From NCBI RefSeq assembly GCF_000308875.1, contig NZ_BAGL01000044.1, positions 1-64,000 on the forward strand: a stretch of 64,000 nt of DNA, in the 5' to 3' direction. Below, in pieces: positions 43,098-52,400 of this stretch. The stretch is from Nocardia transvalensis NBRC 15921. Its GTDB lineage: Bacteria > Actinomycetota > Actinomycetes > Mycobacteriales > Mycobacteriaceae. Position 1 is the stretch's first letter. Every line of letters begins with the position of its first letter. The position numbers were made by a program, and so were the translations under genes. Under the pieces are notes generated by a model. It made no database searches and was not told the DNA's origin. It saw only the letters and a list, made by a program, of their open reading frames with translations.

Positions 43098-43820
43098 TTA
43101 CACGTGAGCCCAGTGGGCCTCGAGTTCGCGCGCGACATCGGTCGGACGCTCTATCATCGGCCAGTGCGAGCTGCGCAGCTTGAAGACGGCACGTGCGCGT
43201 GTGGCATTACCGAGTTCGTCGGCGAAGCGGTGCGGAAGAAACGGATCGTCCAGGCCCCAGATCACTAGCGCCGGCGCGGTCACGTTGCTCAAACCTGGCT
43301 TCCACTCCGCCCCGACCTCGATCGCCGAACGGTAAAGGGCGAGAATGCTTGCCCTCATCGTGGCATCGAGATGCCGGACCGATTCGTTTGCCGCGTCGCG
43401 CGGCATCTGCGCCTCGTTGAGGCTTGCTGCGAACGCCTCGAGGTCGAGGTCTGCCATCCATTGCTCGCCCTCGCCTGGCGTTTGCCAGATCTTGGCAAGA
43501 TAGTGCCACGGATACTCCGGATCGATCGGTCCGCTGATGCCTGTCCATGTCCGCACCAGATCTGGTCGGATAGACGCGAGACGGCCCGTGAGCAGAGACC
43601 CCCAATCATGACCGACCAGGTCGACGGGTTCGCCGATTTCTTCGATCTTCTCGATAAGCCAATCGAGATACTCTTCTTTCGTCGACGTGAATCCCGCTGG
43701 TAGGGGTACGCCAAACCCGGGGAGATCGATCGTCACAATATCTTCGCGTTGAAGATAGGAACGGACGGTGTCCCAAATCCGGTGGGTATCAGGTACACCA
43801 TGGACGAGGACTGCAGGCAT
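43098..43820 (-). CDS. Alpha/beta hydrolase of the haloalkane dehalogenase/epoxide hydrolase type
   Basis: A 240-residue hydrolase. The nucleophile elbow is VGHDWGS, with Asp rather than Ser, as in haloalkane dehalogenases and epoxide hydrolases; the acid is probably in WGLDDPF and the His in SSHWPMIERP. ATG at 43820. The gene is visibly less GC-rich than its neighbours and uses more A/T-ending codons (gaaatc, aaaatc types), suggesting recent transfer from another group. It sits in a run of unrelated minus-strand genes. Confidence 0.83.
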   Translation of the reverse strand: MPAVLVHGVPDTHRIWDTVRSYLQREDIVTIDLPGFGVPLPAGFTSTKEEYLDWLIEKIEEIGEPVDLVGHDWGSLLTGRLASIRPDLVRTWTGISGPIDPEYPWHYLAKIWQTPGEGEQWMADLDLEAFAASLNEAQMPRDAANESVRHLDATMRASILALYRSAIEVGAEWKPGLSNVTAPALVIWGLDDPFLPHRFADELGNATRARAVFKLRSSHWPMIERPTDVARELEAHWAHV

Positions 43821-43997
43821 TTCGGATTCTCCAATTGATTGTTGTCGTGGTTGAATGGCCGGTCGGCCGAGTCGGGGGAGGAGGATGACTTTGCCGTGAG
43901 TGTGGCCCGTGGCAGGGCCATGGTGACGAGGGACTGAAATCGTCAACGCCCGTATCCGTCACGCCAGTAATGCACGGTGCCGCGAGGTGCGGTGGCG

Positions 43998-45089
43998 TCA
44001 GTGCCGGACGCCGGTCCGGGCGGCTTGTTCGACTCGGGCGATGAGACGGCTGTTGTGGGCGGCGTGCTGGAAACCCGGGGTGTGGTGGGTGCCGTTTGTG
44101 ATGTCGCGGGCCAGGCTGGCGTAGACCTCGCCGACGTTGATGGAAGCGCCCGTCCAGATGTTGGCGGCGGTGGGTCCCGCACCGGTGGCGACCGGGCGGT
44201 CGGGCGCGGTGAAGCCGACGCTCGACGAGAGGGTGAGGTCGCCGACCTGAACGCCCGCGGGGTGGTCGCCCGTCAGCTTCAGCCAGCCCTCCGATCCGCG
44301 TACTTCCAGACTGAAGTGGGCGTCGGAGGCGGGCACGCCCGCCAGGATCTGCACCCCGACCGACGCCCCCGAGGAGGTCTTGGCGATGGCGTCGAGGTGA
44401 TCCGGGACCTCGCGGACAGATACCGCGCCGGTGTCGACCAACTTCACCTGGGGCCAAAGGAGTTCGGTGCGGGCGTCGATCTCGGTGATGGCGCCGAGAA
44501 CGGCCTCGACCACATCCAGGACGTGGCCCGCGGCAATGGTGAGGAAGCCGGCTCCGGACGCTGCCTTGTCGAAGTACTCGTACGCGCTCACCGACTCCGG
44601 GCCGTTGCCAAAGGTCGTCGCGGCGACTCGCGCCGAGAGCAGCCGCCCGAGCCGGCCCTCAGCGATGATCTCCGCCGCGCGGCGTACCGAGGGGTTGAGT
44701 CGGCCCTGCAGGCCGATCGCGGTGTGCAGCGAGCCTGCCGCCTCGGCCATTTCTTCCGCCTGCGCGACGGTCGAGCCCAGTGGCGACTCCGAATACACGG
44801 CCTTGTTCGCTGCGAGCGCCGCCAGCACGAGCTCGCGGTGAGCCGGCACCTTGACCGCCACGGTGACGAGGTCGATCGACGGATCGCCGATGAGCTCGAA
44901 CGGATCGGCGTACCAACGTCGGGCGCCGAACGCCTCCGCAGCGCTGCGAGCGCTCTCCGCATGCCGTGTCGCCACGGCCGCAAGTTCGAACGCCGGCTGG
45001 GCCGCCAGCGCGGGGATATGCGATGCCCCCGCCCAGCTCGCCTTCGTGTCCGCACCGATGATGCCGACACGAATCACATTGCTTGCCAT
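43998..45089 (-). CDS. Gfo/Idh/MocA family oxidoreductase
   Basis: A 363-residue protein with an N-terminal Rossmann fold (VIRVGIIGADTKASW) and the family lysine region KAVYSESPLGSTVAQAEEM, where the usual EKP motif appears as ESP, so the catalytic Lys is replaced by Ser. The C-terminal beta domain is normal (GFLTIAAGHVLDVVEAVLG). Substrate unknown; the missing Lys may mean altered chemistry. ATG at 45089; another ATG 15 bases upstream is possible. It lies 61 bp downstream of an aldo/keto reductase. Confidence 0.82.
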   Translation of the reverse strand: MASNVIRVGIIGADTKASWAGASHIPALAAQPAFELAAVATRHAESARSAAEAFGARRWYADPFELIGDPSIDLVTVAVKVPAHRELVLAALAANKAVYSESPLGSTVAQAEEMAEAAGSLHTAIGLQGRLNPSVRRAAEIIAEGRLGRLLSARVAATTFGNGPESVSAYEYFDKAASGAGFLTIAAGHVLDVVEAVLGAITEIDARTELLWPQVKLVDTGAVSVREVPDHLDAIAKTSSGASVGVQILAGVPASDAHFSLEVRGSEGWLKLTGDHPAGVQVGDLTLSSSVGFTAPDRPVATGAGPTAANIWTGASINVGEVYASLARDITNGTHHTPGFQHAAHNSRLIARVEQAARTGVRH

Positions 45090-45150
45090 GATGTAAAGCT
45101 CCATTCATCCATAGACAAAATTTGGGGCGGACCCCGCACCGCACGTTTTT

Positions 45151-46122
45151 TCAACGGTCGATGGCGGCCATGTCGGGCTCCGCATGGCGGTCACCGGACG
45201 CAGGTGGCAGGTTGTTCAGCCGGGCGATCTGATCGGCAGTGAGCCGGATACCGTCGGCGGCGCTGTTTTCTTCGAGCCGGTCGACTCGCTTGGTCCCCGG
45301 GATAGGTGCGATGCCGTCGCCCTGTGCGAGTAACCAGGCCAGCGCGACCTGTGCGGGCGTGCCATCGATTTCGTCTGAGACTTCGCGTACCTCATCGGCG
45401 ATACGCAGGTTGCGCGCGAGGTTTCCGCCGGTGAACCGGGGATTGGTGCGACGCCAGTCGGCGGCGTCGAGGCCATCGAGGGAGCGGATATGACCGGTGA
45501 GGAAGCCGTGCCCCAGCGGCGAGTAGGGGACCAAACCGATCCCGAGCTCCCGCAACGTGGGTAGCACCTCGATCTCGGGGTCGCGGGTCCACAGCGAGTA
45601 CTCGGATTGGACGGCTGCCACTGGATGAACGGCATCGGCCCGGCGGATCGTCGCCGCAGCTGCCTCGGAGAGCCCGATGTGGCGCACCTTGCCCGCGGCT
45701 ACCAACTCGCTCAATGCTCCCACTGTTTCCTCGATCGGAGTGCCGGGGTCGACCCGGTGTTGGTAGTACAGGTCGATGTAGTCGGTTCCGAGCCTGCGCA
45801 GCGAGCCGTCGACAGCTGCGCGGAGGTTGGCCGGTGTGCTGTCCGGGCCCGGACGGCCGGTGTGCGAGATCAGGCCGAATTTGGTCGCGAGAACGACGTT
45901 GTCCCGGCGGCCCTTGACGGCGCGACCCACCAATTCCTCGTTGAGGTAGGGCCCATAGACCTCGGCGGTGTCCAGATGTGTGACGCCGAGATCCACGGCG
46001 CGCCGAATGGTACGAATCGACTCGGCCTCGTCCCGGCCGGCGCCGGTGTAGAACGCCGACATCCCCATGGTCCCGAGGCCGATGCGCGAGACCTCCATCC
46101 CGCCCAGCGATGTGAACTGCAT
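45151..46122 (-). CDS. Aldo/keto reductase
   Basis: A 323-residue TIM-barrel reductase with the AKR tetrad: Asp and Tyr in HLDTAEVYG, Lys in LATKFGL and His in LYYQHRVDP. The C-terminal [13 protein letters not shown] binds NADPH. It reduces aldehydes or ketones. ATG at 46122. Divergent from a MarR gene across a 203-bp spacer holding two palindromes, so MarR probably controls it, with the downstream Gfo/Idh gene possibly cotranscribed. Confidence 0.88.
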   Translation of the reverse strand: MQFTSLGGMEVSRIGLGTMGMSAFYTGAGRDEAESIRTIRRAVDLGVTHLDTAEVYGPYLNEELVGRAVKGRRDNVVLATKFGLISHTGRPGPDSTPANLRAAVDGSLRRLGTDYIDLYYQHRVDPGTPIEETVGALSELVAAGKVRHIGLSEAAAATIRRADAVHPVAAVQSEYSLWTRDPEIEVLPTLRELGIGLVPYSPLGHGFLTGHIRSLDGLDAADWRRTNPRFTGGNLARNLRIADEVREVSDEIDGTPAQVALAWLLAQGDGIAPIPGTKRVDRLEENSAADGIRLTADQIARLNNLPPASGDRHAEPDMAAIDR

Positions 46123-46261
46123 CGGGTTGTCCCTTCCTGGATCCACTCGCAGGTTCCGCGTTTCGATGCGAAACCGATCTCGCGCCGCCGACAGACGCGT
46201 CACGGCTCCGATGGCACACAGCGCCTCCGACGGTTACGTGATCAGCCGGCAGCGCGACGAA

Positions 46262-46306
46262 CTTGATGAATCAAGAACTACCCTCTTCTTCTTGACCTGT
46301 CAAGAA
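46262..46306. promoter_or_regulatory. MarR operators between AKR and MarR genes
   Basis: cttgat-ga-atcaag (46262-46275) and ttcttg-acctgt-caagaa (46289-46306) are perfect palindromes sharing the half-site ttcaag/ctcaag type (caag). Both lie within 65 bp of the MarR start codon. Confidence 0.72.
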
Positions 46307-46325
46307 GTTCGGCTAAGGTGGCCTC

Positions 46326-46940
46326 ATGGCGAGTACGGCAGCTGGCACGACAGGGCAACGGGGGCGGCGTCCGCGGAACACTTCGGCGACAGCGGGCGAA
46401 GAAGCTTCCGGCGCAGGGGAATCCACTGCACCGCATCCAGGAACGCGATGGCTGAACGACGATGAGCGGGCGGCGTGGCTGGCCAACTCCGCGCTCATGA
46501 TCAGCTTGCCGGCTGCCCTCGACGCGAGGATGCAACGCGAGGCCGAGCTGACCTTCTTCGAGTACATGGTGCTGTCGGTCCTGTCCGAACAGCCTGATCG
46601 CACGCTGCAGATGAGCGATCTGGCCGCGCGGACCGCGGCATCGTTGTCGCGGTTGTCGCATGTCGCCGCGCGGCTGGAGAAGCGCGAACTACTCACCCGG
46701 GCCCGCGTTCCCGGCTCCGGCAGACGCACCGTGGCAATGCTCACCGAGGCCGGCTACCAAGCGGTTGTGGCGGCGGCACCGGGGCACGTCGCCGCGGTCC
46801 GCGAATACCTGATCGACGAGCTCGAGCCGCACGATCTGGCGGCACTGTGCCGCATCGGCACCGCGGTCGCCGCCGCCCTCGAGCGCGAGCAACTCGACGC
46901 GGCCTCTACGGCAGCTCCGCGTGAAACATCGACGGCATAG
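46326..46940 (+). CDS. MarR family transcriptional regulator
   Basis: A 204-residue protein with a Ser/Thr/Gly-rich N-terminal tail of about 40 residues and then a MarR winged helix: LTFFEYMVLSVLSEQP, LQMSDLAARTAASLSRLSHV recognition helix, and the wing LLTRARVPGSGRRTVAMLT. Divergent from the aldo/keto reductase; two palindromes in the spacer suggest autoregulation and control of that gene. Confidence 0.88.
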   Translation: MASTAAGTTGQRGRRPRNTSATAGEEASGAGESTAPHPGTRWLNDDERAAWLANSALMISLPAALDARMQREAELTFFEYMVLSVLSEQPDRTLQMSDLAARTAASLSRLSHVAARLEKRELLTRARVPGSGRRTVAMLTEAGYQAVVAAAPGHVAAVREYLIDELEPHDLAALCRIGTAVAAALEREQLDAASTAAPRETSTA

Positions 46941-47339
46941 TCACACAGCCATCCCACGTACTCCCGCCCCGCGGACTGTGGATTCAAGGGGGGTCCCGGC
47001 CTGATTCGCTGACCGGACAGCGGGAAGGCGCCGTCCCTCCATCGGCGGCCACGACGACACTGAGCAACGGCGTCTCTCGAGATTCGCTATGTCAGTGGTG
47101 CGGAACCAGGGCGATTGCTGCCGCGCAGGCGAAGCCTCTCGTTGCACTGCTGAGGTGGTAGTCAGGCCGCTTCGAAGTTGGCTGACCCTGAATTCCGGTG
47201 AATTGCAGGTCCAGTTGCCCTTGCTTTGTGTTTCCTCGAAGAACACGCGCGGGATGCAGACCCTGAACGTTCACCTGAGAGCCTGTGCTGATTCGGGTAG
47301 AACACGGCCGGTTGCAGGTCGCGTATCGGAGCTGCCCGG
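46941..47339. other. Intergenic region, no gene recognised
   Basis: Short frames on both strands show no domain and poor starts. The region is somewhat lower in GC than its neighbours. It contains the likely ribosome site for the following exonuclease gene at its end. Confidence 0.5.
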
Positions 47340-48260
47340 GTGAGAGGTATGGGGCTCCGGCACAGTGTTGCCATGGGTTTGTCGGTCGCTGACTCTTTCA
47401 CTGTCGCCACTTTCAATGTCAACGGAATCCGCGCGTCACGTCGTCGTGGATTCGATCAGTGGTTGCGGGCCAGGTCGGCGGATGTGGTCGCGTTGCAGGA
47501 GCTGCGTTGTCCCGCAGCCGATGTGGGAACCTTCCCGGGCTATTCGGCGGCGGTGGACGTCGGTTCCGTGGCCGGTCGTAACGGCGTGGCAGTACTGACG
47601 AGGGTTCCCGCCGCCGCCGTGCGGACGTGGGTGACCCACCCGCCCAGGGCCCGGGGACTCGGTGAGTTCGCCGCGCAGGGACGCTATATCGAGGTAGATC
47701 TGGCCGACCGCCCGGTGACGGTGGCCTCGCTTTATCTCCCCAAGGGTGGTCTGCCCGCGCATCTCCAGCGCCCGGGATCGATGCGCGAACTGCCCGACGG
47801 TGGGGTCAAGTACGAACGGAAGCAGAGGTTCCTCGCGGCGTTCGCCCGCGAAGTGCACCGGAACCGGCTCGCTGCGCTGAGTGCGGGACGCGAGTTCGTC
47901 CTCACCGGGGATCTGAACATCGCGCACACCCGACACGATGTCACCAACTGGCGTGCCGCCCGCACGATGGACGGCTTCCTGCCTGCCGACCGCGAGTGGT
48001 TCAGTTCGGTTCTCGGCACGCGCCGGCTCGTCGACGTGGTGCGACAGGTGCACGGCGATCGCCCGGGTCCACTCACCTGGTGGAGTTGGGCGGGTCGATC
48101 GTTCGCCAAGGATGTGGGTTGGCGAGTGGACCACCAACTCGCGACGCCCGGTCTCGCCCGCCTCGCGACGGCTGTCGTCGTCGACAAGGAACCGTCACCC
48201 GCCGAGCGGCTCTCCGACCACGCGCCCCTCGTGGTGACCTACTCGGCGATGCCTGACTGA
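47340..48260 (+). CDS. xthA: Exodeoxyribonuclease III (AP endonuclease family)
   Basis: An exonuclease III/AP endonuclease for base-excision repair. Motifs in order: TFNVNGIRAS, the metal-binding Glu in LQELRC, GVAVLTR, LYLPKGG, FVLTGDLNIAH with Asp-Asn, GWRVDHQLA and the catalytic LSDHAPL. From the GTG at 47340, with ggag eight bases upstream, it has 306 residues; an ATG at 47373 (295 residues) begins closer to the conserved core. It is a second exonuclease III-type gene if the chromosome also has the usual xthA (not known). It stands alone. Confidence 0.88.
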   Translation: MRGMGLRHSVAMGLSVADSFTVATFNVNGIRASRRRGFDQWLRARSADVVALQELRCPAADVGTFPGYSAAVDVGSVAGRNGVAVLTRVPAAAVRTWVTHPPRARGLGEFAAQGRYIEVDLADRPVTVASLYLPKGGLPAHLQRPGSMRELPDGGVKYERKQRFLAAFAREVHRNRLAALSAGREFVLTGDLNIAHTRHDVTNWRAARTMDGFLPADREWFSSVLGTRRLVDVVRQVHGDRPGPLTWWSWAGRSFAKDVGWRVDHQLATPGLARLATAVVVDKEPSPAERLSDHAPLVVTYSAMPD

Positions 48261-48307
48261 TGATTTCGCGGATGGTGCCGGCGAGCCGTCGCGGCACCTC
48301 GGGATCG

Positions 48308-49348
48308 TCAGAGACCGTAGATCTCGCCGACCACCTGGGAGACGAGCTGTCCCCGGCTGGACACGCCGACCTTGGCGAACAGGGACTTGAGGTGGCTCTG
48401 GACGGTGTGTGCGGAGACCTGCAGCTCGGCGGCGATGGCGGGTGTCGACGCGCCGGCGATCACGCACTGCAGCATCTGCTGCTCCCGAGGGCTCAGTGCG
48501 TAGACGAGTGCCAGTAGACGGGCGATGTCGGAAGTCGGGGCGGGCTGGATGACCACCGAGACGCTGTCGTCGTCGGCGCCGCCGTCCATCGCGGACCCCC
48601 AGAGTGACAGCCATTGGCCGGTGCGGGACCGCACTCGCAGGTAGGACTTCGCGCCATGCCCGGCGCGGGACGCGGACGCGACCTCGTGCAGCGCCATCTG
48701 GTGTGGCGACAGCTCGTCCAGCCATTGCTTGGCGGCTTCGTTGGAGGCCGTGATCCCGCCCCGGTGGTCCAGCATCAGCACACCGGGATTGCCCGGAGTC
48801 GCGCCCAGTGAGGTGCCGGGCCGTCCGGCCGCGCGGCGCAGTGCCACGGCTACCGAGCGGGAGATGGCCTCCGCGAGGTTCGCGTCGTGCGGGGTGAAGC
48901 AGGGGCGGTTGTGGCCGCGGAACAGGGACAATGCGCCCCAGCACTGCCTGTCGGCGAGGAAGACGATCCGCATCTCGTCTTGTGCGTCGATTATGGGCAG
49001 CACGGTGCGGAACCGGTGGCTGCGCTCGGGTTCGCCGCCGGTGCTGTGGTTGAGCATGCCGACTGATCGCTGCGACCGGGCCAGGTCGGCGAACTTGTCC
49101 ACGTCGTCGACCAGGTACTCGTTGTGGGTGGCGACGGATCCGCCGCCTGGTGGAATGCCCCCGGACACCTCATCGGTGAGAAGCAGCGTCCACGGGTCGG
49201 TGGTGGCGAAACAGTAGGCATCGTGAGGGATCACGCGGCCGAGACGGCTGACTATCTCGGTACGCAACGTGCGCGACTCCAGGTCGAGCCCGCACGCCCG
49301 CTCGACGCTGTGCAGCGCGTCACGTTCCGTGACCGACATTCGAGCCAT
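48308..49348 (-). CDS. LuxR family regulator with sensor-like N-terminal region
   Basis: A 346-residue regulator. The C-terminal HTH reads LSPREQQMLQCVIAGASTPA, then SAHTVQSHLKSLFAKVGVSS. The N-terminal part looks like GAF/PAS-type domains (VIPHDAYCFATTDP; RGGITASNEAAKQWL) that could bind a ligand; there is no receiver domain. Divergent from the bicupin gene across about 128 bp, so that gene is the obvious target. ATG at 49348; an ATG nine bases later is also possible. Confidence 0.85.
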   Translation of the reverse strand: MARMSVTERDALHSVERACGLDLESRTLRTEIVSRLGRVIPHDAYCFATTDPWTLLLTDEVSGGIPPGGGSVATHNEYLVDDVDKFADLARSQRSVGMLNHSTGGEPERSHRFRTVLPIIDAQDEMRIVFLADRQCWGALSLFRGHNRPCFTPHDANLAEAISRSVAVALRRAAGRPGTSLGATPGNPGVLMLDHRGGITASNEAAKQWLDELSPHQMALHEVASASRAGHGAKSYLRVRSRTGQWLSLWGSAMDGGADDDSVSVVIQPAPTSDIARLLALVYALSPREQQMLQCVIAGASTPAIAAELQVSAHTVQSHLKSLFAKVGVSSRGQLVSQVVGEIYGL

Positions 49349-49476
49349 AAAACCCCGCACTCTACCCGGAAACCCGATCTTGCGGAACCCCCTGATTCGG
49401 GCATACCGGCGCCACGGGACCGGTTCTAGCCTGCTTCCGGGCAGTGCCACGACACACGAATCGGATGGACGGACAG

Positions 49477-50484
49477 ATGGCAATCTCGTACGCGGCAGAG
49501 GCGGCCGACCACCAGCAGCTGGAATGGCTCGGTGGCGGTGTCATGCATGTCCTTCTCGACGGCGAGCACACGGGCGGGCAGTTCGCGATGTTCCGGTCGT
49601 CCGCGCCGACCGGGGCGGCTTCACCGGCGCACGTGCACACACGCGAGGACGAGATCGTCGTGATGCTGAGTGGCAGCGCCGTCTTCTGGGTCGGCGAACA
49701 GCGCTTCGAGGTGGGTGAGGGCGGCGTCGCGTTCCTGCCACGTGGTGTTCGGCACGCCTACCGCATCACGTCCGACGCGGACATGCTGGTGCTGAGCACA
49801 CCGTCCGGTCTGGAGGACTTCTTCCGCGGTGCGGGCCACGACCTGAAGACGCCGAAACCGGAAGGGTGGCAGATCACGCCGGAGACCATGGGCAAGGCAG
49901 CGGCGGCGAACGGGCAGATCATTCTCGGTCCGCCGCTCGCCCTCGACGGCGTACTGCCCGCCAACGCGGACGTGGACTCGGATGGTGTCCCGTACGTGGC
50001 GCAGGCCAGTGAGCACGAGACGCTGGCGTGGCTCGGTGGCGGCATGATGCGGATCCTGCTCGACAAGGACCACACGGGCGGCCGACTCTCCCTGTTCCGG
50101 TCCAGCGCGTCGGCGGGCTCGGCGTCGCCGGTATACGTGCACAGCATGGAAGACGAGATCATCGTGATGCTGAGCGGTAGTGGCATCTACTGGGTCGGCG
50201 AGCACCGCTATGAGCTGTCCGCGGGCGGTGTCGTGGTGGCGCCGCGCGGGGTGCCCATGGCCTACCGCATCACCTCCGACGCGGAGACCCTCGCGGTCGC
50301 CACGCCGGGTGGGCTGGAGACCTTCGTCCGCACCGCGGGTCGCGATGTGCGGCAGCCCCGCCCGGACAGCCGGGAGGTCTCGCACACCGTGCTGGCGGAG
50401 GCGTCCGAGAAGACAGGCCAGACGGTCCTCGGCGCGCCGCTCGAAGCGGACGACATGATCCCGGGAGCTCTCCTCGGCCTGTGA
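49477..50484 (+). CDS. Bicupin protein with one degenerate cupin half
   Basis: A 335-residue protein made of two cupin repeats of about 155 residues, sharing phrases such as WLGGG, EDEIxVMLSGS, YWVGE/FWVGEQR and AYRITSD. The first repeat keeps metal ligands (AHVHTREDE, RHAYRI). The second has YVHSMEDE and PMAYRI, losing two His. Similar bicupins include quercetin 2,3-dioxygenase-like and oxalate decarboxylase-like enzymes; the substrate is unknown. ATG at 49477 chosen; one 12 bases earlier is possible. Divergent from a LuxR regulator. Confidence 0.83.
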   Translation: MAISYAAEAADHQQLEWLGGGVMHVLLDGEHTGGQFAMFRSSAPTGAASPAHVHTREDEIVVMLSGSAVFWVGEQRFEVGEGGVAFLPRGVRHAYRITSDADMLVLSTPSGLEDFFRGAGHDLKTPKPEGWQITPETMGKAAAANGQIILGPPLALDGVLPANADVDSDGVPYVAQASEHETLAWLGGGMMRILLDKDHTGGRLSLFRSSASAGSASPVYVHSMEDEIIVMLSGSGIYWVGEHRYELSAGGVVVAPRGVPMAYRITSDAETLAVATPGGLETFVRTAGRDVRQPRPDSREVSHTVLAEASEKTGQTVLGAPLEADDMIPGALLGL

Positions 50485-50489
50485 GCCAG

Positions 50490-50780
50490 CGGCTGGGCAG
50501 CGTCGGTCGCCCGTTCGACGGCCACACCGTGCGGCTGCTGCGTGCGCATCCGCTGATCGGCCAGTGCATGGTGATCGGCCCGGCGCAGATAGCGGGTCAT
50601 CTTCCGACGGAAGTACATCTGTTCGGGCTGCCCCGCCAGATCGCGTAATGCGTTCTCCACGTGCGCATCTGCGATATCTCGGGCCGAGGGTGGTCGGCGA
50701 CGGGCTTTGCGGTAGGCCCGCAGCGCGATCTGAATTCCGTGCGCGGCCAGCGCACGGCAGATCGACTCGACGCCGTAGAC
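50490..50780 (-). pseudogene. IS3-family transposase (OrfB) remnant
   Basis: A minus-strand frame reads VYGVESICRALAAHGIQIA, RRRPPSARDIADAHVENALR and QMYFRRKMTRYLRR, the N-terminal region of IS3-type OrfB (the HTH_21 part before the DDE domain). After about 50580 the match weakens, and the DDE catalytic part is absent. It ends six bases from the bicupin stop, so the element's loss may have set the end of that gene's flank. Confidence 0.75.
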
Positions 50781-51070
50781 CTCGATCCTGCAGTAGCCCT
50801 TCGTTGTCGAGTAGGAGCCCGACGCTGGATGCCTGTGGGGGAGAGGGACGCTCAAATCCGCGGGAGACGCCGGCGCGGCCGACCGCAGACTGGCTGCCTG
50901 CTGCGGCTCTTCGACAGGTTCGTCTTCTTGCCCGGGGTTTACCGATGCGGTTGGTGCCGGCGGGCGCGCGGACGCGAAACCGAGCAAGATCGAATGTCGA
51001 GATTCCCGGCTTCGCCGCTGCCGCAGCTGCTTCGGCCGGACCCAGCTCGCCGATCAGAATCCATCGCAGG

Positions 51071-52306
51071 TCACGGCGTCCACTCCGAGGACGATTCGCT
51101 GGCACAGGACATCTGGGGAGCGCCGTAGTCGGCGAGGGGTTCGGTTGCCTTGGGGGACATGATGCGTTCCATGCCCGCCATCGATTCGAGCAGCGGCAGG
51201 CGCGTGATGGTGTTGCGCACCGCCATGCCCAGGCGCGACCTCGGCACTATGAGGCGGAGGTTGGGGCCGACCTGTTGTTTGCGGGCGATCAGGGGGCGGT
51301 GGGTCTGCTCGTAGCGGTCGAAGGCGACGCGGTGATCGCCTGCGGCCGTGGCCAGTTCGCCGGCCAGGCGGTAGGCGCCGATCAGGGCGAGTTCAGCGCC
51401 GGCGCCCGAGACCGGGGAGGCGCAGTAGGCGGCGTCGCCAACCAGCGCGATCCGACCCGTGGACCAGGAATCCATCCGGACCTGGCCGAGCGCGTCGATG
51501 TAGGCGTCCGGGTCGGCGAGCACGCTGGAGAGCAATTCCTGTACATGCCAAGCCTTTTCGGTGCCGAACTCCTCCGACAGCAGGGCGCGGGCCGCCTGCT
51601 GGTCGCGTAGGTCGATGTCGCGCTGGCGGCTGCGGAAGACGAGGTACGCCTTGGCCTGCGGGTGGTTGGCCGAACGGTAGATACCGGACATCCGGCCGGG
51701 GGTGTTGTGCACCGTGACCCACCGGTCGGGCCCCAATGTCGCGTCGGCATTCCCGAAGGCGAAGTAGTGGCCCATGTAGCGAACGAAATCCGATTCCGGG
51801 CCGAAGGCCAGGCGGCGGACCGACGAGTGCAGACCGTCGGCGCCGATCACCAGGTCGAAGCGGCGCGAAGGGCTGTTCGCGAAGGTGACGGTGACACCGT
51901 CGTCGTCCTGATCGAGGGCCTGGATGGAGTCGTCGAAGAGGTATTCGACGGTGTCCATGGTGATTTCGTGCAGAATCCGCACCAGGTCGCCGCGCATGAT
52001 CTCGACTTCGGCGCTGTCGTACCTGTTCTTGATGCCGTCCATGTCGATGCGGGCGATCTCGCCGCCGTCGGCGCGGACGAACCGCATACCGGCGACATCG
52101 GCGGCGACCACCCGGGCCCGATCCATGATGCCCATGCGTTCGGCGACCACGATCGCCTGGTCGCGAATGTCCACGCCCTGTCCGCCAGTGCGCAGCCCGG
52201 GCGCGCGCTCGACGACGGTCGGCCGGAAGCCGTGGGCGGCAAGCCAATACGCCAGTGTCTGCCCTGCGATGCCAGCACCGGAAATCAGAATCTGCTGGTT
52301 CTTCAT
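51071..52306 (-). CDS. FAD-dependent aromatic-hydroxylase-type monooxygenase
   Basis: A 411-residue flavoprotein of the p-hydroxybenzoate hydroxylase/TetX fold. FAD motif ISGAGIAGQTLAYWL near residues 8-22, the DG motif in GADGLHSSVRR, and the GD motif in ALVGDAAYCASPVSGAGAELAL. It could hydroxylate a phenol or an antibiotic. ATG at 52306 with gagag upstream. Divergent from a TetR gene with two strong operators between. Confidence 0.87.
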   Translation of the reverse strand: MKNQQILISGAGIAGQTLAYWLAAHGFRPTVVERAPGLRTGGQGVDIRDQAIVVAERMGIMDRARVVAADVAGMRFVRADGGEIARIDMDGIKNRYDSAEVEIMRGDLVRILHEITMDTVEYLFDDSIQALDQDDDGVTVTFANSPSRRFDLVIGADGLHSSVRRLAFGPESDFVRYMGHYFAFGNADATLGPDRWVTVHNTPGRMSGIYRSANHPQAKAYLVFRSRQRDIDLRDQQAARALLSEEFGTEKAWHVQELLSSVLADPDAYIDALGQVRMDSWSTGRIALVGDAAYCASPVSGAGAELALIGAYRLAGELATAAGDHRVAFDRYEQTHRPLIARKQQVGPNLRLIVPRSRLGMAVRNTITRLPLLESMAGMERIMSPKATEPLADYGAPQMSCASESSSEWTP

Positions 52307-52330
52307 GACACTCTCCCTATCTCAAAAAAG

Positions 52331-52379
52331 CTGACCATCGGTCAGAAATTTGACTGTAGGGCACTGACCGGAGGTCAGT
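52331..52379. promoter_or_regulatory. Two ctgacc-type palindromic operators
   Basis: ctgacc-atc-ggtcag (52331-52345) and actgacc-gga-ggtcagt (52363-52379), 32 bp apart, in the 94-bp spacer between the monooxygenase and TetR genes. Both are perfect inverted repeats with a 3-bp centre. Confidence 0.8.
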
Positions 52380-52400
52380 CAAGGGGTAGGATTTCGTCTC

